Positions 24,898 to 36,500 of a stretch of DNA of 64,000 nt are shown piece after piece (position 1 is the first letter of the stretch; the number at the start of each line of letters is the position of its first letter). A program made the translations under genes and the position numbers. The notes under the pieces were generated by a model, which ran no database searches, was not told the origin of the DNA, and was given only the letters and a program-made list of their open reading frames with translations. Origin of the DNA: Heliocidaris erythrogramma (taxonomy: Eukaryota > Echinodermata > Echinoidea > Camarodonta > Echinometridae); NCBI GenBank assembly GCA_025617745.1, contig CM046855.1, forward strand, positions 16,647,880-16,711,879. Direction: 5' to 3'.

Positions 24898-27519
24898 GAG
24901 ATAAAAGAAAAAGATAAAGAAGAGTTACAGACGGCAGGTTAAGGAGAATCAGCACACAGAGTGAATTTACATGCATCTGCAGCCTTTTCGTGACATTCAT
25001 TCAATTTATTTAGAAGCGCCACTCGTCCTTTCTCCCTCCTCCAGATGATAGCTGCCAAGGAAGTAGCTAGAAGCTCAGGAAATGGTGTAACTTGTCTCAA
25101 AAGCCCTTCATCTCCTATCCACTACAAAAAGGTCATGTTTGTGATCCCTCTTAGATAGTAAAGAATCAGAGTGGGTATCGGGGCCAGGCACAAGTGCCCA
25201 CTGGCGCGACGGTACTGTGATCCGAGATCTTTAAGAGATTCCCCCTATTATTATTTGAATTCGCCTCGCGTAAACTCCATGCAAGTCAATAAGGAAATCA
25301 CGGAGTGCCTTGGAATGAAAAATAATATCCTACGGCTTAAAGGGCAAAGTCATTGGATTTCTATTACATTATTTCCCCCTCTCATTCATTTAGATAATCA
25401 GGAAAAAAATCATAATTGTAAGCTCCCCTGTTTTATCGTAAAATTATTTTTAGAACTCGGCAATATCCGGGGGGGGGGAGTGAAGTTGATACTTGAATGC
25501 CCCCCACAAAAAAAAAAAAAAAAAAAAAATGAAAAATAAAAAATAAAATAATAATAATAAAAATAAGATTTTAAGCAAAATTGTAAGATGATTACAATTT
25601 TTGCCCTCTTTCACATCGTTATTGTTTGAGCCGGACAAATGTTTTGAGTTTATAATTATTTATTCCCTTCTTTATTTGTGTGTGTTATTTAATCAGGGTA
25701 GGTCTGTCAGTAGTGAAAATGTTCTCCAGAGACGACCTGTAACAGGCCTGTAATATCGACAGGTTATAACAAAGTGGCTTAACAATATTAAAGTCAATGC
25801 ATGTCATGTACATTATTCAAACCGATCATTTCTTGGCTTCAAGCTGCTGCCTGCATTGTTGAAACGTTTGAACTTATTTCATTCTCACTTCAAGCAGAAT
25901 CGAAATCATAATATACTTTACAATTTCCCCATATTATAACAAACAAGGTACGACGCCATATGATACTCCTAAAACGTATAACTACTTCACTTGACCAAGA
26001 GGAAAACTCCACTTTAGGCAGAATCTAGTGGAACGACTTCTGTATCGACAGCAAGACCACAATTTTCAAAACGGAAAATTAAAAGAGAGAGCGGGAAACA
26101 CCAAATTGTCTAATTTCATGAAGTTCGCGCAGCAGACGACGTCTCTGTAAAGTCTCAATGCATAAGTAAGTTCGTTGGCGCCCTTTCTGCATGCAGCGCA
26201 AATGTAGAAGGAAAAAGAAAAATCGAGCTTCAGTCACGCAGACGGCCTGGTCAGGCGAGTTAAACGTCTGCCATTCCCTATCATCGAGATTGAAATTTGA
26301 GGGGGAGGTAGATTCATGGCTCGAGGAAAGAAGGAAAACAAGAAGTTTTTAAAAGAACCCTAGAAAAAGATTTCCGTCTGTCTACGGAAGAAGTGAAATG
26401 AACTTTTCATTTTCTGCGGAAATAGTGGAATTTCAAGGCCGATGATGCAAAATGTATAGAACGACATAGATTACTGTATTAGTCGATATAACTTTCGGTG
26501 GCGGATAGTAGGGGGGGGGGGGGGGGTGCACCATTTGGAATTCCAGAAAACCCCAATCTTGCATACTATAGCTATAGTTCAAAATGTGCCTCCTAATATT
26601 TCATCCCCGGCATAAAAATGTGGACCTCAAATACCTCAAAAGGCACCTCAATTTAATTTTCTAGTCAGAAATATTTGGAGTAAAAGAACACCCCCCCCCC
26701 CCAAAAAAAAAAGATGACCTATCAAAAATGATCTTATGGAGCTTATAAATGCCAATACGTCTACCTCCTCAAGTGCTAAAGATGCATCAAGGTCCGAGAG
26801 ACAAATTCAAAATATATCTGTACATTAATTTCTTGACATTGAATAGCAGGGTAAGCTATGAGCATAATGCACTCACAAAATTCCAATTATATATTATTCT
26901 GTTTCCTTCATGGGGCTCGAACTCGTGATTTTCAATTACGTATCACAGGCTTTTCTGCATGAAGCATGCGACCTTTATACGGAGTTGAGAAGGAGGAGTA
27001 GTTGGGGGAGAAATACAGACGATTACCACTGCACACATCTTGGCGCCCTATCATAGCTGCACCCCGTAAAGTCGCCCATGCAAATAGATTATGTTCGTCA
27101 AGCGAACTAAAATGCTTGTCACAGCGCATCACACTGATTAAAACAGCTCGGGTAAGAGGGGAATAAATGACTTGTAAAATATATTTTCCGAGAAATCGCT
27201 CGTTGATATGAAGGATATATCTAAAAAATATATAGAAAACGTTTGATTACATGAAATGCATGCATGTGCTGGTAAATCTTCGAAGGATTACTACCTATTT
27301 GTCGTTTCAGGTATAGATTCACAGGTTCAACTTAAAATGGATCATGCTAATAACATTCATGGTTTCTAAATCACTAATCTACCTAAGATGTTAAACTAAT
27401 ATGACGAGCAGAACGGCAGAAAATAAAGATAATGCAATCATACAGTATGTATCGAATGCCATTTTCTCGAAAGTAATTATTTGCACGTGTAATTATTTGA
27501 AAGTAATTATTGCACAAAA
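23741..27519. other. No gene recognised; GC-rich patch and simple repeats
   Basis: The stretch 23990-24480 is less AT-rich than its surroundings and contains an E-box-like TCACGTGA near 24382; it could be a regulatory element. GA microsatellites lie at 24715-24905, a 22-A run near 25508-25529, poly-G near 26511-26526 and poly-C near 26692-26702. A weak B-box-like GAGTTCGAGCCCC lies on the minus strand near 26907-26919. Confidence 0.4.
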
Positions 27520-27813
27520 TCCACACGCGACCAGATGCGATCGATTCACTCGCATTAGGTCGTACGACCACTCGTGTGATTGTCGTACGAGTGTTGCACA
27601 ACGTTGCACGATTTGATGTGAGAGTTTGCACGACTCGATAGTCGCATTGGGTCGACTGGAGGTCGTGCAACACTCAAAGGTGCGCTAGCGACCTATAGAG
27701 ACCAGTCCTGCGAGTGGGTGCGATTGTGCTAAGACCATGAGACTGTACGACCGATCAAAGCACATCATACAACGTTGTATTACCGTTGCACGACTGTATG
27801 AGGCTGTATGCGA

Positions 27814-27915
27814 CTATTCCTCCGGGGTATATATAGGGGGACTATGGAGATGATCATCTGCAGCAGGGCCCTCCTCTAACAACTTCCTCTTCTTTGTAAC
27901 TTTCTTCTTTGGCAT
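27814..27915 (-). CDS. Short NLS-bearing open frame in a foldback core
   Basis: The frame starts at an ATG (27915) and ends at a TAG (27814-27816), giving 33 codons. Its N-terminus, MPKKKVTKKRKLLEEG, is strongly basic like a nuclear localisation signal, followed by an acidic and proline-containing stretch (DDHLHSPPIYTPEE). A TATAAAAAAA box lies at 27974-27983 on the same strand, about 60 bp upstream of the ATG, which fits a compact promoter and leader. The reading frame ends abruptly as the repeat arm begins. I infer the N-terminal remnant of a nuclear protein, possibly a transposase or a captured host first exon. The family is not recognised, and expression is unknown. Confidence 0.35.
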   Translation of the reverse strand: MPKKKVTKKRKLLEEGPAADDHLHSPPIYTPEE

Positions 27916-27973
27916 CTTGACTATTATGAAGTAAACCGTGAAAGTGACTATACTGGTAAATTATTGTTGAGGG

Positions 27974-27983
27974 TTTTTTTATA
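27974..27983 (-). promoter_or_regulatory. TATA box of the foldback core
   Basis: TATAAAAAAA on the minus strand, about 60 bp upstream of the ATG at 27915. It is the only promoter-like sequence visible in the element. Confidence 0.35.
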
Positions 27984-28505
27984 CCCCACGACACTCGCAG
28001 GAATACTCGCACGGCCACTCGCACCGGTCTCATTCAATCGCACGAGCGATTGCATGGTCTCACGTCCACTCGCACAACCATGCAATCGGTCGTGCGGCTA
28101 CTGTGATTGGCGTCAAGCCACTCGCAATCACTCGTGCAACTCTCGCATGTGAACGCACGACCACTCACACGAGCATATGCGAGCAAATGCGACTTACTCG
28201 TGCAACGGTTTCTTCTAATCGCTTTTGTTGTACGACAGCTGTTGCATTTATGAATAACTTTCTGCGACCTGATGAGATCGATGGTGATTGAAGCCTGTTG
28301 CAGCCTGTCGTGCGACCAAATGGTCGCAAACGGTCGCAGACCAATTGTGAAAGGGGCTTTATGGAATTCATATAGGCAAGGAGAAGTGCTTTACACTTCA
28401 TGGTTCAAGATACGCAGTTATCAAATCGCGTAATTATTGGAGGGAAACTGCAACCTCATCCCCTTCTTAAGGATTGACGTCTCTGGAATACGTCAGTTTG
28501 CTGTA

Positions 28506-28847
28506 CAGTGCGTCCCAGAAAAAACGAAAATCTAAAACAAATGGTTATTGTGACCACACAATGTGCTCTATGACAATAATTATCAATTTTCCATAAACTG
28601 GAAGTATTATGCTTTTAAATTATACCTTGATGGCATTGACCCGTACATGTTTTACCGAGCAGTAGCATTTTGAAAATGTTAGGAATCACATGCGAACATA
28701 ACCCAACTGCAACATGACTTTAAAACCCTATGAGAAGACTGTTTTAATATGTTTCTTTCAATAATGAGGGTAGGGATAATACCCTCATCATGAAATAAAG
28801 GATGGTCAATGCATTGGCGGATCCAGGGGGGGGGGCACTTCCGGCCC

Positions 28848-28879
<32 letters not shown>

Positions 28880-29063
28880 CACTGAGCGACTTTTCGAGAA
28901 GCTGGCGAGACCAAAAAATACGGGTCTACATTTTGACAAACTTTCATTTTTGTGCCCCCTCTTTTACTCAATCCTGGGTCAATGTATTGTCGATGTTTGG
29001 GGGTAATAGTGTGGTCACAATAACCCTTTGTTTTAGGGTTTCGGTTTTTTCTGGGACGCACTG
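28506..29063. mobile_element. Mariner-type MITE with 50-bp TIRs
   Basis: Ends are CAGTGCGTCCCAGAAAAAAC on both sides (left 28506; right in reverse complement ending 29063), each flanked by TA (28504-28505 and 29064-29065). The arms stay similar for about 55 bp, including GGTTATTGTGACCACAC. At 558 bp with no transposase frame it is non-autonomous. It contains a second, shorter repeat at 28812-28882. Confidence 0.8.
28812..28882. repeat. G10-spacer-C30 block with CAGTGGCGGATCC-like end
   Basis: TTGGCGGATCCAGG runs into 10 G (28826-28835), a 15-nt spacer and 30 C (28851-28880) followed by ACTGAGC. The G and C runs can pair as a hairpin. The GGCGGATCCAGG end matches the dispersed CAGTGGCG family; this copy sits inside the mariner MITE. 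Confidence 0.6.
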
Positions 29064-29292
29064 TATAGTTGTTTGTTAATGGGCAAGTCCAAAGCTATTT
29101 CGTCCCATACGTTTCCGACCACATCTAAGATTTTAGGATATCGGATGACTGTATCAAGCTGATAGCCCTGCTAGATCTTGGATCCAACAAAATATCAAAT
29201 AAATTGGTATTTTTATGTGACTTTAAATATACAACTCCATTATATAATTCTATAATACCTTAGAGGTGACCTACTATATAAGAATTACAAAG

Positions 29293-29701
29293 AACATTAC
29301 GATTAGTAAACGAAGAAGCTTGATGGGAGGAATTTTAATTTGTAAACAAATTTTTAGGCATTTTACTTACAGTGTTAAAGATCGTATGCTCGATCTGTAA
29401 TGAAAAACACAAGTCAGAAAAAATTGGAACCAGCGGGATTCGAACCTGTCATCTACTGCTTGCCGGGCAGCGACTTAACCACCAGGCTATTCTGGTTCAC
29501 GGCCAAGTCACGATGAACTGGAATCAAATACCTAAGATCCTCTTCCTTCTGACTCATTAATATTCAACGGTCCGCCGTAGACAATGGTTAGTAAACGAAG
29601 AAGCTTGACGGCAGGAATTTGTGTTTTATAATACAGATCGAGCATACGATCTTTAACACTGGGAGTAAAATGCCTAAAAATTTGTTTACAACATTACGAT
29701 T
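29293..29701. mobile_element. Inverted-repeat element enclosing a tRNA-like sequence
   Basis: Arms at 29341-29399 and 29632-29690 are complementary at 57 of 59 positions (arm begins TGTAAACAAATTTTTAGGCA). Direct repeats AACATTACGATT (12 bp) lie at 29293-29304 and 29690-29701. A second direct repeat, AGTAAACGAAGAAGCTTGA, occurs at 29305 and 29590. The tRNA-like sequence at 29427-29498 lies between the arms. I infer a composite mobile element; the superfamily is unknown. Confidence 0.65.
29427..29498 (-). tRNA. tRNA-like cloverleaf, probable SINE head or pseudo-tRNA
   Basis: The 72-nt minus-strand sequence has a perfect 7-bp acceptor stem (GAACCAG with CTGGTTC). It has a good B box (GGTTCGAATCC) and a five-pair anticodon stem (GCTGC/GCAGT, one wobble) with loop CCGGCAA, which would place GGC in the anticodon position. 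A T6 terminator-like run follows four bases after the acceptor. Against a functional tRNA: position 33 is C rather than T, the T-stem has two mismatches, one D-stem pair is lost, and the D-arm region looks irregular by about two bases. It could still be transcribed by pol III. Confidence 0.4.
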
Positions 29702-32700
29702 CTTGAAATGTGTTACGGAAGAGCTTTAACATTGACGTGTGACGTTTATAATTTATATGTTTGCAATCACATTATTCCATGGAAGTTCAAGGTGATGTGT
29801 AAAAAAAAAAACAGTTTACGTAAGAAAGAGTCCCTCTCCCATTTCGACTCTCAGATAAATGTGGGGTTTCAGTTTGGATACCGGTGTTTTGACCACATGA
29901 CCCACGTGTACATCTCCACCATAATAAGTGGTAGAAGCAGAAATCAAAACATAGGCCTACCCCTGGATTCCAAGGGGTCAGAACGCAATCAATAAATTCA
30001 CCAGGTACGTTAATCACGGCCAACGGGAGAAGAAAAAAAAGTAGGACGTCTCATCTGAAAATTATTGCTGCATTTAATTTAGTGATGAGCGGGGCGTTAA
30101 AAACCCCTGGCGGTCAACCGTTTGTCTTCACTTTCAGACCCGATGTAATATTTGATGTGGTTTGCCTGAACTTCAATTCATTAATAGTTATATTGAATGT
30201 AATTGTTTTAGGGCAGATGCAATATGGCGAGATTATCAACGTAAGCTGGAGATGACTTTGGCAAGTATAACTTTTATATTTACGTAATTCCTGCAAGATT
30301 GCATAGTGAGGAGATTTTCATGAACTGCGAGAAATTATCTGCCAAAATGCTTTGTTAAATAAAATAGCAGGTTATTCCCCACTTTCCACATGCAAAGCCG
30401 ACCACAGCGCCCTTCACATCATCTACATAAATGCCGGCTCACCTGCTTTTTCCCATCTTAATTTTTTCTTCAGCGAGGCATTTTCCATTTCGCTTTCTTT
30501 CTTTTATTATTTCTCCTCTGCATGTATAACCTAAAACATTTACATGGTATCACGGGTCTCGCAGTGTATATTCTTACACTCATTAATTCAATCAATAGAT
30601 TATGCAGGGCCCCACTTCATGAAAAGATATCAAAATTAGCCCTAAATCTAATTTTTAGTTTTTCTGTCATAATCCAAGGAATGATTAGGTCATAGAGAAA
30701 ATGCTTTAACACAGAGGCATACTCAAACAAAAGTATCACAGTTGAGAAAATAATCTAAATGTCTTCTATTTTGTTTTCATTAGAGCGATCCATGCAGTGC
30801 CAGCTGAGAGCAAGTATTGGGATTATCTTCTGCAAGGATCTTGAAAATCAAACAAGTAATAAAAACAGATTTACACATTTATGAAATAATCATATTTAGC
30901 TAAAAAAATAATCAATTTTATAATTTTCAGAGTGCAAGTGTACATTAATGATTTCTAGCTGTTGGCAATTTAGCAACCTCTTTCCCATTTTTGTTGTTGT
31001 TATTGTTGTTGACACATTCACTTCCAGAGCTTTTCTGGCCTAGGATTTAAGAATAAAAAAGGGCAATCAATTTCCCGTAGAAAATGGATAAAGAAATAGC
31101 TGAAAATCAACAAACAGGGGTCGTGCCCCTGGACCTCGAAGACTAGGGGCCAATGGCACGATGTGCAAAGACCTGTTAAGAATCGATTGCAAGAAAGCGC
31201 CAAAGCGCGCCTCGCACGTAAAGACGCCATCGTCCAATGACGTCATGGAAACACGTAGTTCGTCAACGCTAACCTTTTAATTACGCTTCTTTTATTCCCT
31301 CTAGACCTTGGAGTGGTTCTTGGTACCTTCGTTCGCTCGATACTGATTTTGTTTGGATAGATAATTGGGTCCCTGGTAAAATAATCTTAAAGGATTCCCC
31401 CATCTTTCTTTCTTCTTTTTTATTTATCTTCGGGATAGATATTATTAGGAAGGGTGAGGGTTTATGCAACCCTGGGGATGGCCTGCATGGGAAGGGAAAG
31501 AGAAGGGAGGGGCGATGCAATCAAAACATCCCTGGAATTTTAGTTTAATTTAGATCGCAAAATTAATTTGGGGAGGAGAATCATATACCTGAAAGAGAAA
31601 AAAATATGGCATCCATGTCAATACGCTTTAGGTATTGTAAAACCACCGGCGCGTGCAGACCTATTCAAACTTTGTCCTCATGTCCTATCTCTCTTTGATT
31701 CTAATCGTACGGCTACTGGATTTTGTCATTTTAAAGCACCAAAATGGAATAAAGTTAACATTTTCATAACCTTTTTACAAATGCTTCACCTGATATCAAC
31801 TGACTTTATTGATATTACTACGAGCCTTTTTATCTTAATCGTTCTCGGTCTCCATCACCGCCATTAAACACTGAAATGACTCATGATCAAAGCGGTTTAT
31901 TCCGCGAGTCTTAGCACCATCAACCGATTAGTGTGCTCTATTCTCTATAAACGATCAAGACATTAAAGGATTGCTAAAATAAGGAAGCTGTTGAAATTCG
32001 GAGATGGGTTTGTTAAAGGTAAAGTTAAAGGTGTTTGCAAAAGGTACCCTGAAAATATCCAAATTGGATTGCACCACCTTTAGGAGTGACCCATTATAGT
32101 GCATTTTATCACGTTTAGCTGACTTTGTATCTTAAAAAGTGCGCTATGAACCTTCTCAAAATAATGGAGAAAGGTAAAGCAATAGCGCAACGCCAAGGGT
32201 GCAAAAACTAAGCACCCTTTGGGTTAAATACTGCGCGCTTAAAAAGTTGATGTTTTGGGAAAATCTTAGGTGTTAAGTTGATCCCCTTTGTGTGTAGCAT
32301 AAAACATGAATTTGCACTTACTGTAGGCTACCATGTATGCTAACGAATTGGGAAAACGTACATGTAACTACTTTGGACACACACACACATACACCCTCAC
32401 ACACACACACACACACACACACAGAGTGTAGCCACGGGAAGTGGCACTTGCCCTCGATGGAATTGTATATCGTTTTTAAAGTGAAAAGAAGAGAGATAGA
32501 GAGAAAGAAAAAGAGCAAAAACAAACCCCAAACCTCACCCCCCACCCCCCCCCCCCAAAAAAAAGAAAAAAAAAATTTAAAGGAAGGTAAGGGAGTGAAA
32601 AATAGATAAATTGAGAAGCAGATAACACGACACCCCGGCCCTTTGCCACTCCCTCACACCTCGTTTAGCTTATATGCAATATTCCAGCTCTCATTTATGG

Positions 32701-33318
32701 TCAGAATCTCTCTGTTTGATATTCAATTGTATGCATTTCTAAATCAAATTATAGAGTATTTCTTTTCTGCTAAAAAGAAGTCAAAATTACGTCCAAACAG
32801 ATGCAAATTACCACATTTATATATTTGAATAATATATAGATACCTATAAGGAGAAAGGTTCCTTTTAAACCATGTTTATTCTCACAAAATAAATAGGAAT
32901 TACTGTCAACATGGTAAATTGATATGAATAGATATAGAAACACGCTTTATCAGGTCGTTTCGAAACTTAATTTGAGAACCATGAAGAGTGCCTTTTATCA
33001 AATTACCTTCAAAATTAATGTTCTTACCAAATAGTCTACTATAATTTTATCTAGACAGGATTCTCTCCATGACGCAAGACGTGCTGCCCCGGGAAAATAT
33101 ACGGACATCAGGGCTTGTCCAATGAGGCGTGAGTTTATACGATTACGACGTTCTTGCATTGACCTTATTCGGGACGACGTCAGTAGCCTGGGCAGACGAT
33201 AAAATCTTGGTTTTCTTTCTTATTTTATGTTAGTTCGTGAGGTAATGATCTGCGCGGGAGTTGTGACGCCACGGTTTCGTTTGGTTCCCTGCATGCATGG
33301 ATGGAGCTGCACCGAGCC
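29702..33318. other. No gene recognised
   Basis: Mixed AT-rich sequence. A CA microsatellite occupies 32377-32424 and poly-C followed by poly-A lies near 32540-32575. A patch near 31130-31260 is GC-richer but shows no exon. Confidence 0.45.
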
Positions 33319-33568
33319 CAGTGGCGTAGCCAGGCAGATACGGCGTACGCCTCCTCCTTTTTTGGTGAAAAAGGAGGTGAAACTTGAAAATGATATATAA
33401 AACAAAATAATGACCCAGTATGCCTCATGTTGCAAGAAAATTCCTGGGATGATTAAGATTTTCAAGATCATCATGCCCTTATATAATACACCTAGGGTGG
33501 GGGGGGGGGGGGGGTAATAGAAATTTGTTGATGGAAGTGCTCTCTGTGCCTCCTTTGCTACGCCGCTG
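33319..33568. mobile_element. CAGTGGCGTAGCC short TIR element
   Basis: Begins CAGTGGCGTAGCCAGG and ends CTTTGCTACGCCGCTG, whose reverse complement is CAGCGGCGTAGCAAAG. It is 250 bp long with a poly-G tract near 33498-33513 and no transposase. No clear target duplication was seen. This is the clearest complete member of the dispersed family. Confidence 0.6.
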
Positions 33569-36500
33569 AATTTATTCGTGCACAAGGGTATAGTCATCAG
33601 TCTACACTTGGGGTGCTTTCAAAATCGACTATTTACAGGACATTGATAAGAAGAAATGGTATAGAAAGGTTATCAGAATGAAACGCGGTTTCGAAATACG
33701 GATTAAAAAAAAATCAAAGCCATGGCGTCGAAGATGTTTTGAAGTTATCTATGCCCCACGAATCCGAGGCCGTGGCAGAGGGTAGACCTCGTAAACTTAT
33801 TTTAGTAATTCTAAGAAAGACCTCGACCTTTTACCGCCCTACACCCCTGTCCTCTTTACGTCTCTTTCCAACTCTGGTCTCCTTGAGAGTGCGTCTTGGC
33901 GACCAGCGAGAACGATCGACTTCAAAAGAAAATAAAGGGAATGCACCTATTAGGGTAAAAGAATTTTGTTTCATGAAAATTTTCCCGCCAAAATCGACCT
34001 CTGCAAAGCTCAAGAAGGCAGATGAGGTAAATTGATCGGAAGAATTGGGCGACAATTTGGCGAATTTAGCTGTAAAGTTTTGTCGGTCAAAGCCTAGAGT
34101 GAGAGGGTAGAGTGTAGAAATACAAAGAAGATTTTTTTTTCTTCACCTCCCAGAGGTGCCTGATGACCAAAGCTATCTCGTCGTGCGTTCGCTCTTAGTT
34201 TCTTAAGCATGAAATGGGCGTCGGACTTTGGGTCGCTGTCGCTGTAGCTGTCGCCAATACGGCCCTCTTGATATCGACTTTGACGTAAAGTACTTTTGGT
34301 AGTTTTTTTTCCTTTCTCAACGAACCGTCTTGAATATTATCTTATTATACTAACTTTGGTGTAAAAGTATAGAGCAGTGAAATCTATATCACAAAAATCC
34401 AAGGTGATTATGTTCAAACTTGATTTGTTGTTTGCCAGTTATATTGGGAGCAATGAAGCAAAACCCGTTAAAGGAAAAATGTACCTATACATAATAAGGA
34501 AATAAATTAGTTACACCTAAAGTGCGATGTTAGCATCTTGTACTTAATGAATAGCCTACCAATCAAGCGTACTTGGTATCAAATACATGTACCATTTTTC
34601 AAACTTCATGTCGGATAGAGATTATTCAGGTGTAACGTTAGCATATACATTCACCTACCTCAGCAGTAACACTATAACAACAACGGCATCACTTGACTGA
34701 TGTTGAATGAAATCATTGCATACATCTTTAATTCAGATTTGAAAGAAGCAAATTCACGGTTCACCTGGAGGTCTCGATGATGGTGATGTCTAGCCGGACA
34801 CCACCAGACAGACGCCGATAAGACTAGGAAAGCAGTCAGCCATTATTAACCATGAGGAGTGTTGAAAGTGTCAGAGGAATACATAACCTAGATGAAAATG
34901 TTATAGATGGAAAAGTCGGGGGACAAAAGGGGAAAATTTTCAAACGATAAGATCGTAATTATCTGTCTTTGGCGATGTCTATACCGGTTGATACTGATGG
35001 CGGTCACAAAATCACAACGTTTGTCAAATCACCGTCGGATTTATGTCTAGCTCATACACGCCTTGCGCGCCATAGCTCTACTTCCAAGGAGTCATTATTT
35101 CCCATGAGTGCACATTAATTGGTAGAGTATCGACAAACTCTTGATTTCATTCACTTCACATGAGCTCCCTCATCATCCTACCACATCCCCCATTAGTTTC
35201 CAGAAAGAAAAACAACAGAAATTTAGATCAAACATTGTTTAGCAGGGGTCCAGAAAGACTCATATTATTTTGTTAGTGCTGTTGTGGGAATGGGGCAGAA
35301 CCAAAGAGGCATAAAGAATAAAAAGAGCACAATGGAGTGCAATGAATTGATGATTCATCTACGAGGGAGGAAAACATTTTCTTACTCTTCTATTGTTCTG
35401 ATTGAATTGTCTATAAACACTGGGAAGTTGCTTTTTTTCAACATAATAATATTATGTTGAAAAAAAAAATTATTTAGAAAATAGTATTCATCGCGATCGT
35501 CATATTCTGATCCGAGGTCCTTAAGTTTATCTATAGGAGCTTGAAATATATATTTTTTAATTTTCAAAAAATGTAAGACTTGATTAATCATGTTCTTGCA
35601 GGTATGGTGTCAATTGAAGTGGATAAGATGAAGATAATGATACGTACATAACTTTTCATTAGTAATTGCATAGATCGAATACATTTCAAGATAATAATAA
35701 TACTAAAAATGACGTAATTTGGGTGATAAAAATGAACATAGAAAATCGAACAATAAATATCACGCTTAATGCCATCTCGTCATTTGGAACTGAAAAATGG
35801 GTCAATATATGCACTTCCACCGGGTGATTCACTGACCTGGAAAAAAGCAGTCCTTTGTTTGAAAGTTTTTTTTTTTTCATTCATTTTTTTTTTCATTCAT
35901 TGTCGAATATTTGAATCATTTTTAGGAAGGGTTGGGGTGAATCACACATCCATGGGGCTGAAGGTTTGGTGGACAAAGAGGTTATTTGATTACAGACATA
36001 TTAATTACCTGAAAAGCGGTGAAATAGTATTGCCATTCATTATGATTCATTTAAACAGTTACGTCTTTCTTATGAATTGAATTGAAATGAATTTTATTAA
36101 ACATCACTGATTTACATCAATATTCTGTATTATCATACAACAAAAATATAGATACAAATATTCAGAGTAGGCCTATGTAATACAAGTATAACATACGTCA
36201 AATGGAAGGTAAGACTGCAATGGAAAGTATGAACAGTGAATTGATAATAGTTTAGGATAGTATCCTAAAAGATATTATATTATGTTATACATGTATATCT
36301 ACGGAAAATGTACATGCAGAGCTTTGAAATTGATTATTTTTGTTTTATCTACAAGAAATCATAATTATATTAAGTAGGTATAGTATAGAGAGTAGACCTA
36401 TTTAACGAAAAATATAAGTCATAATATATCCCCCAAAATATGTATGTTAAAAATTTAAATAACATAGATCATTATAAATACCTATAACAGTAAATGAGAA

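Larger units (their letters stand above)
27520..28340. repeat. Large degenerate foldback of CGCACGACCACTCG-type units
   Basis: Both flanks (about 27520-27815 and 27990-28340) are filled with diverged short units built around GTCGTGCGAC, ACTCGCAC and their reverse complements. The flanks enclose a unique core (27816-27989). Unit spacing is irregular, so arms are old or conversion-shuffled. The right end reads ATTGTGAAAGGGGCTTTAT. The structure resembles other foldback elements in this window but the unit is different. The core carries a TATA box and an open frame on the minus strand. Confidence 0.6.

Noticed and set aside
24590..25000. 136-codon minus-strand open frame
   Set aside because: It runs through a GA/CT microsatellite and encodes Ser/Leu repeats only.
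27480..28340. Possible CRISPR-like or satellite array
   Set aside because: Units are irregular, diverged and in both orientations, and the context is eukaryotic; a foldback fits better.
33220..33597. 125-codon minus-strand open frame
   Set aside because: It spans a short CAGTGGCG-family element and its poly-G tract; the residues come from the repeat, not a gene.
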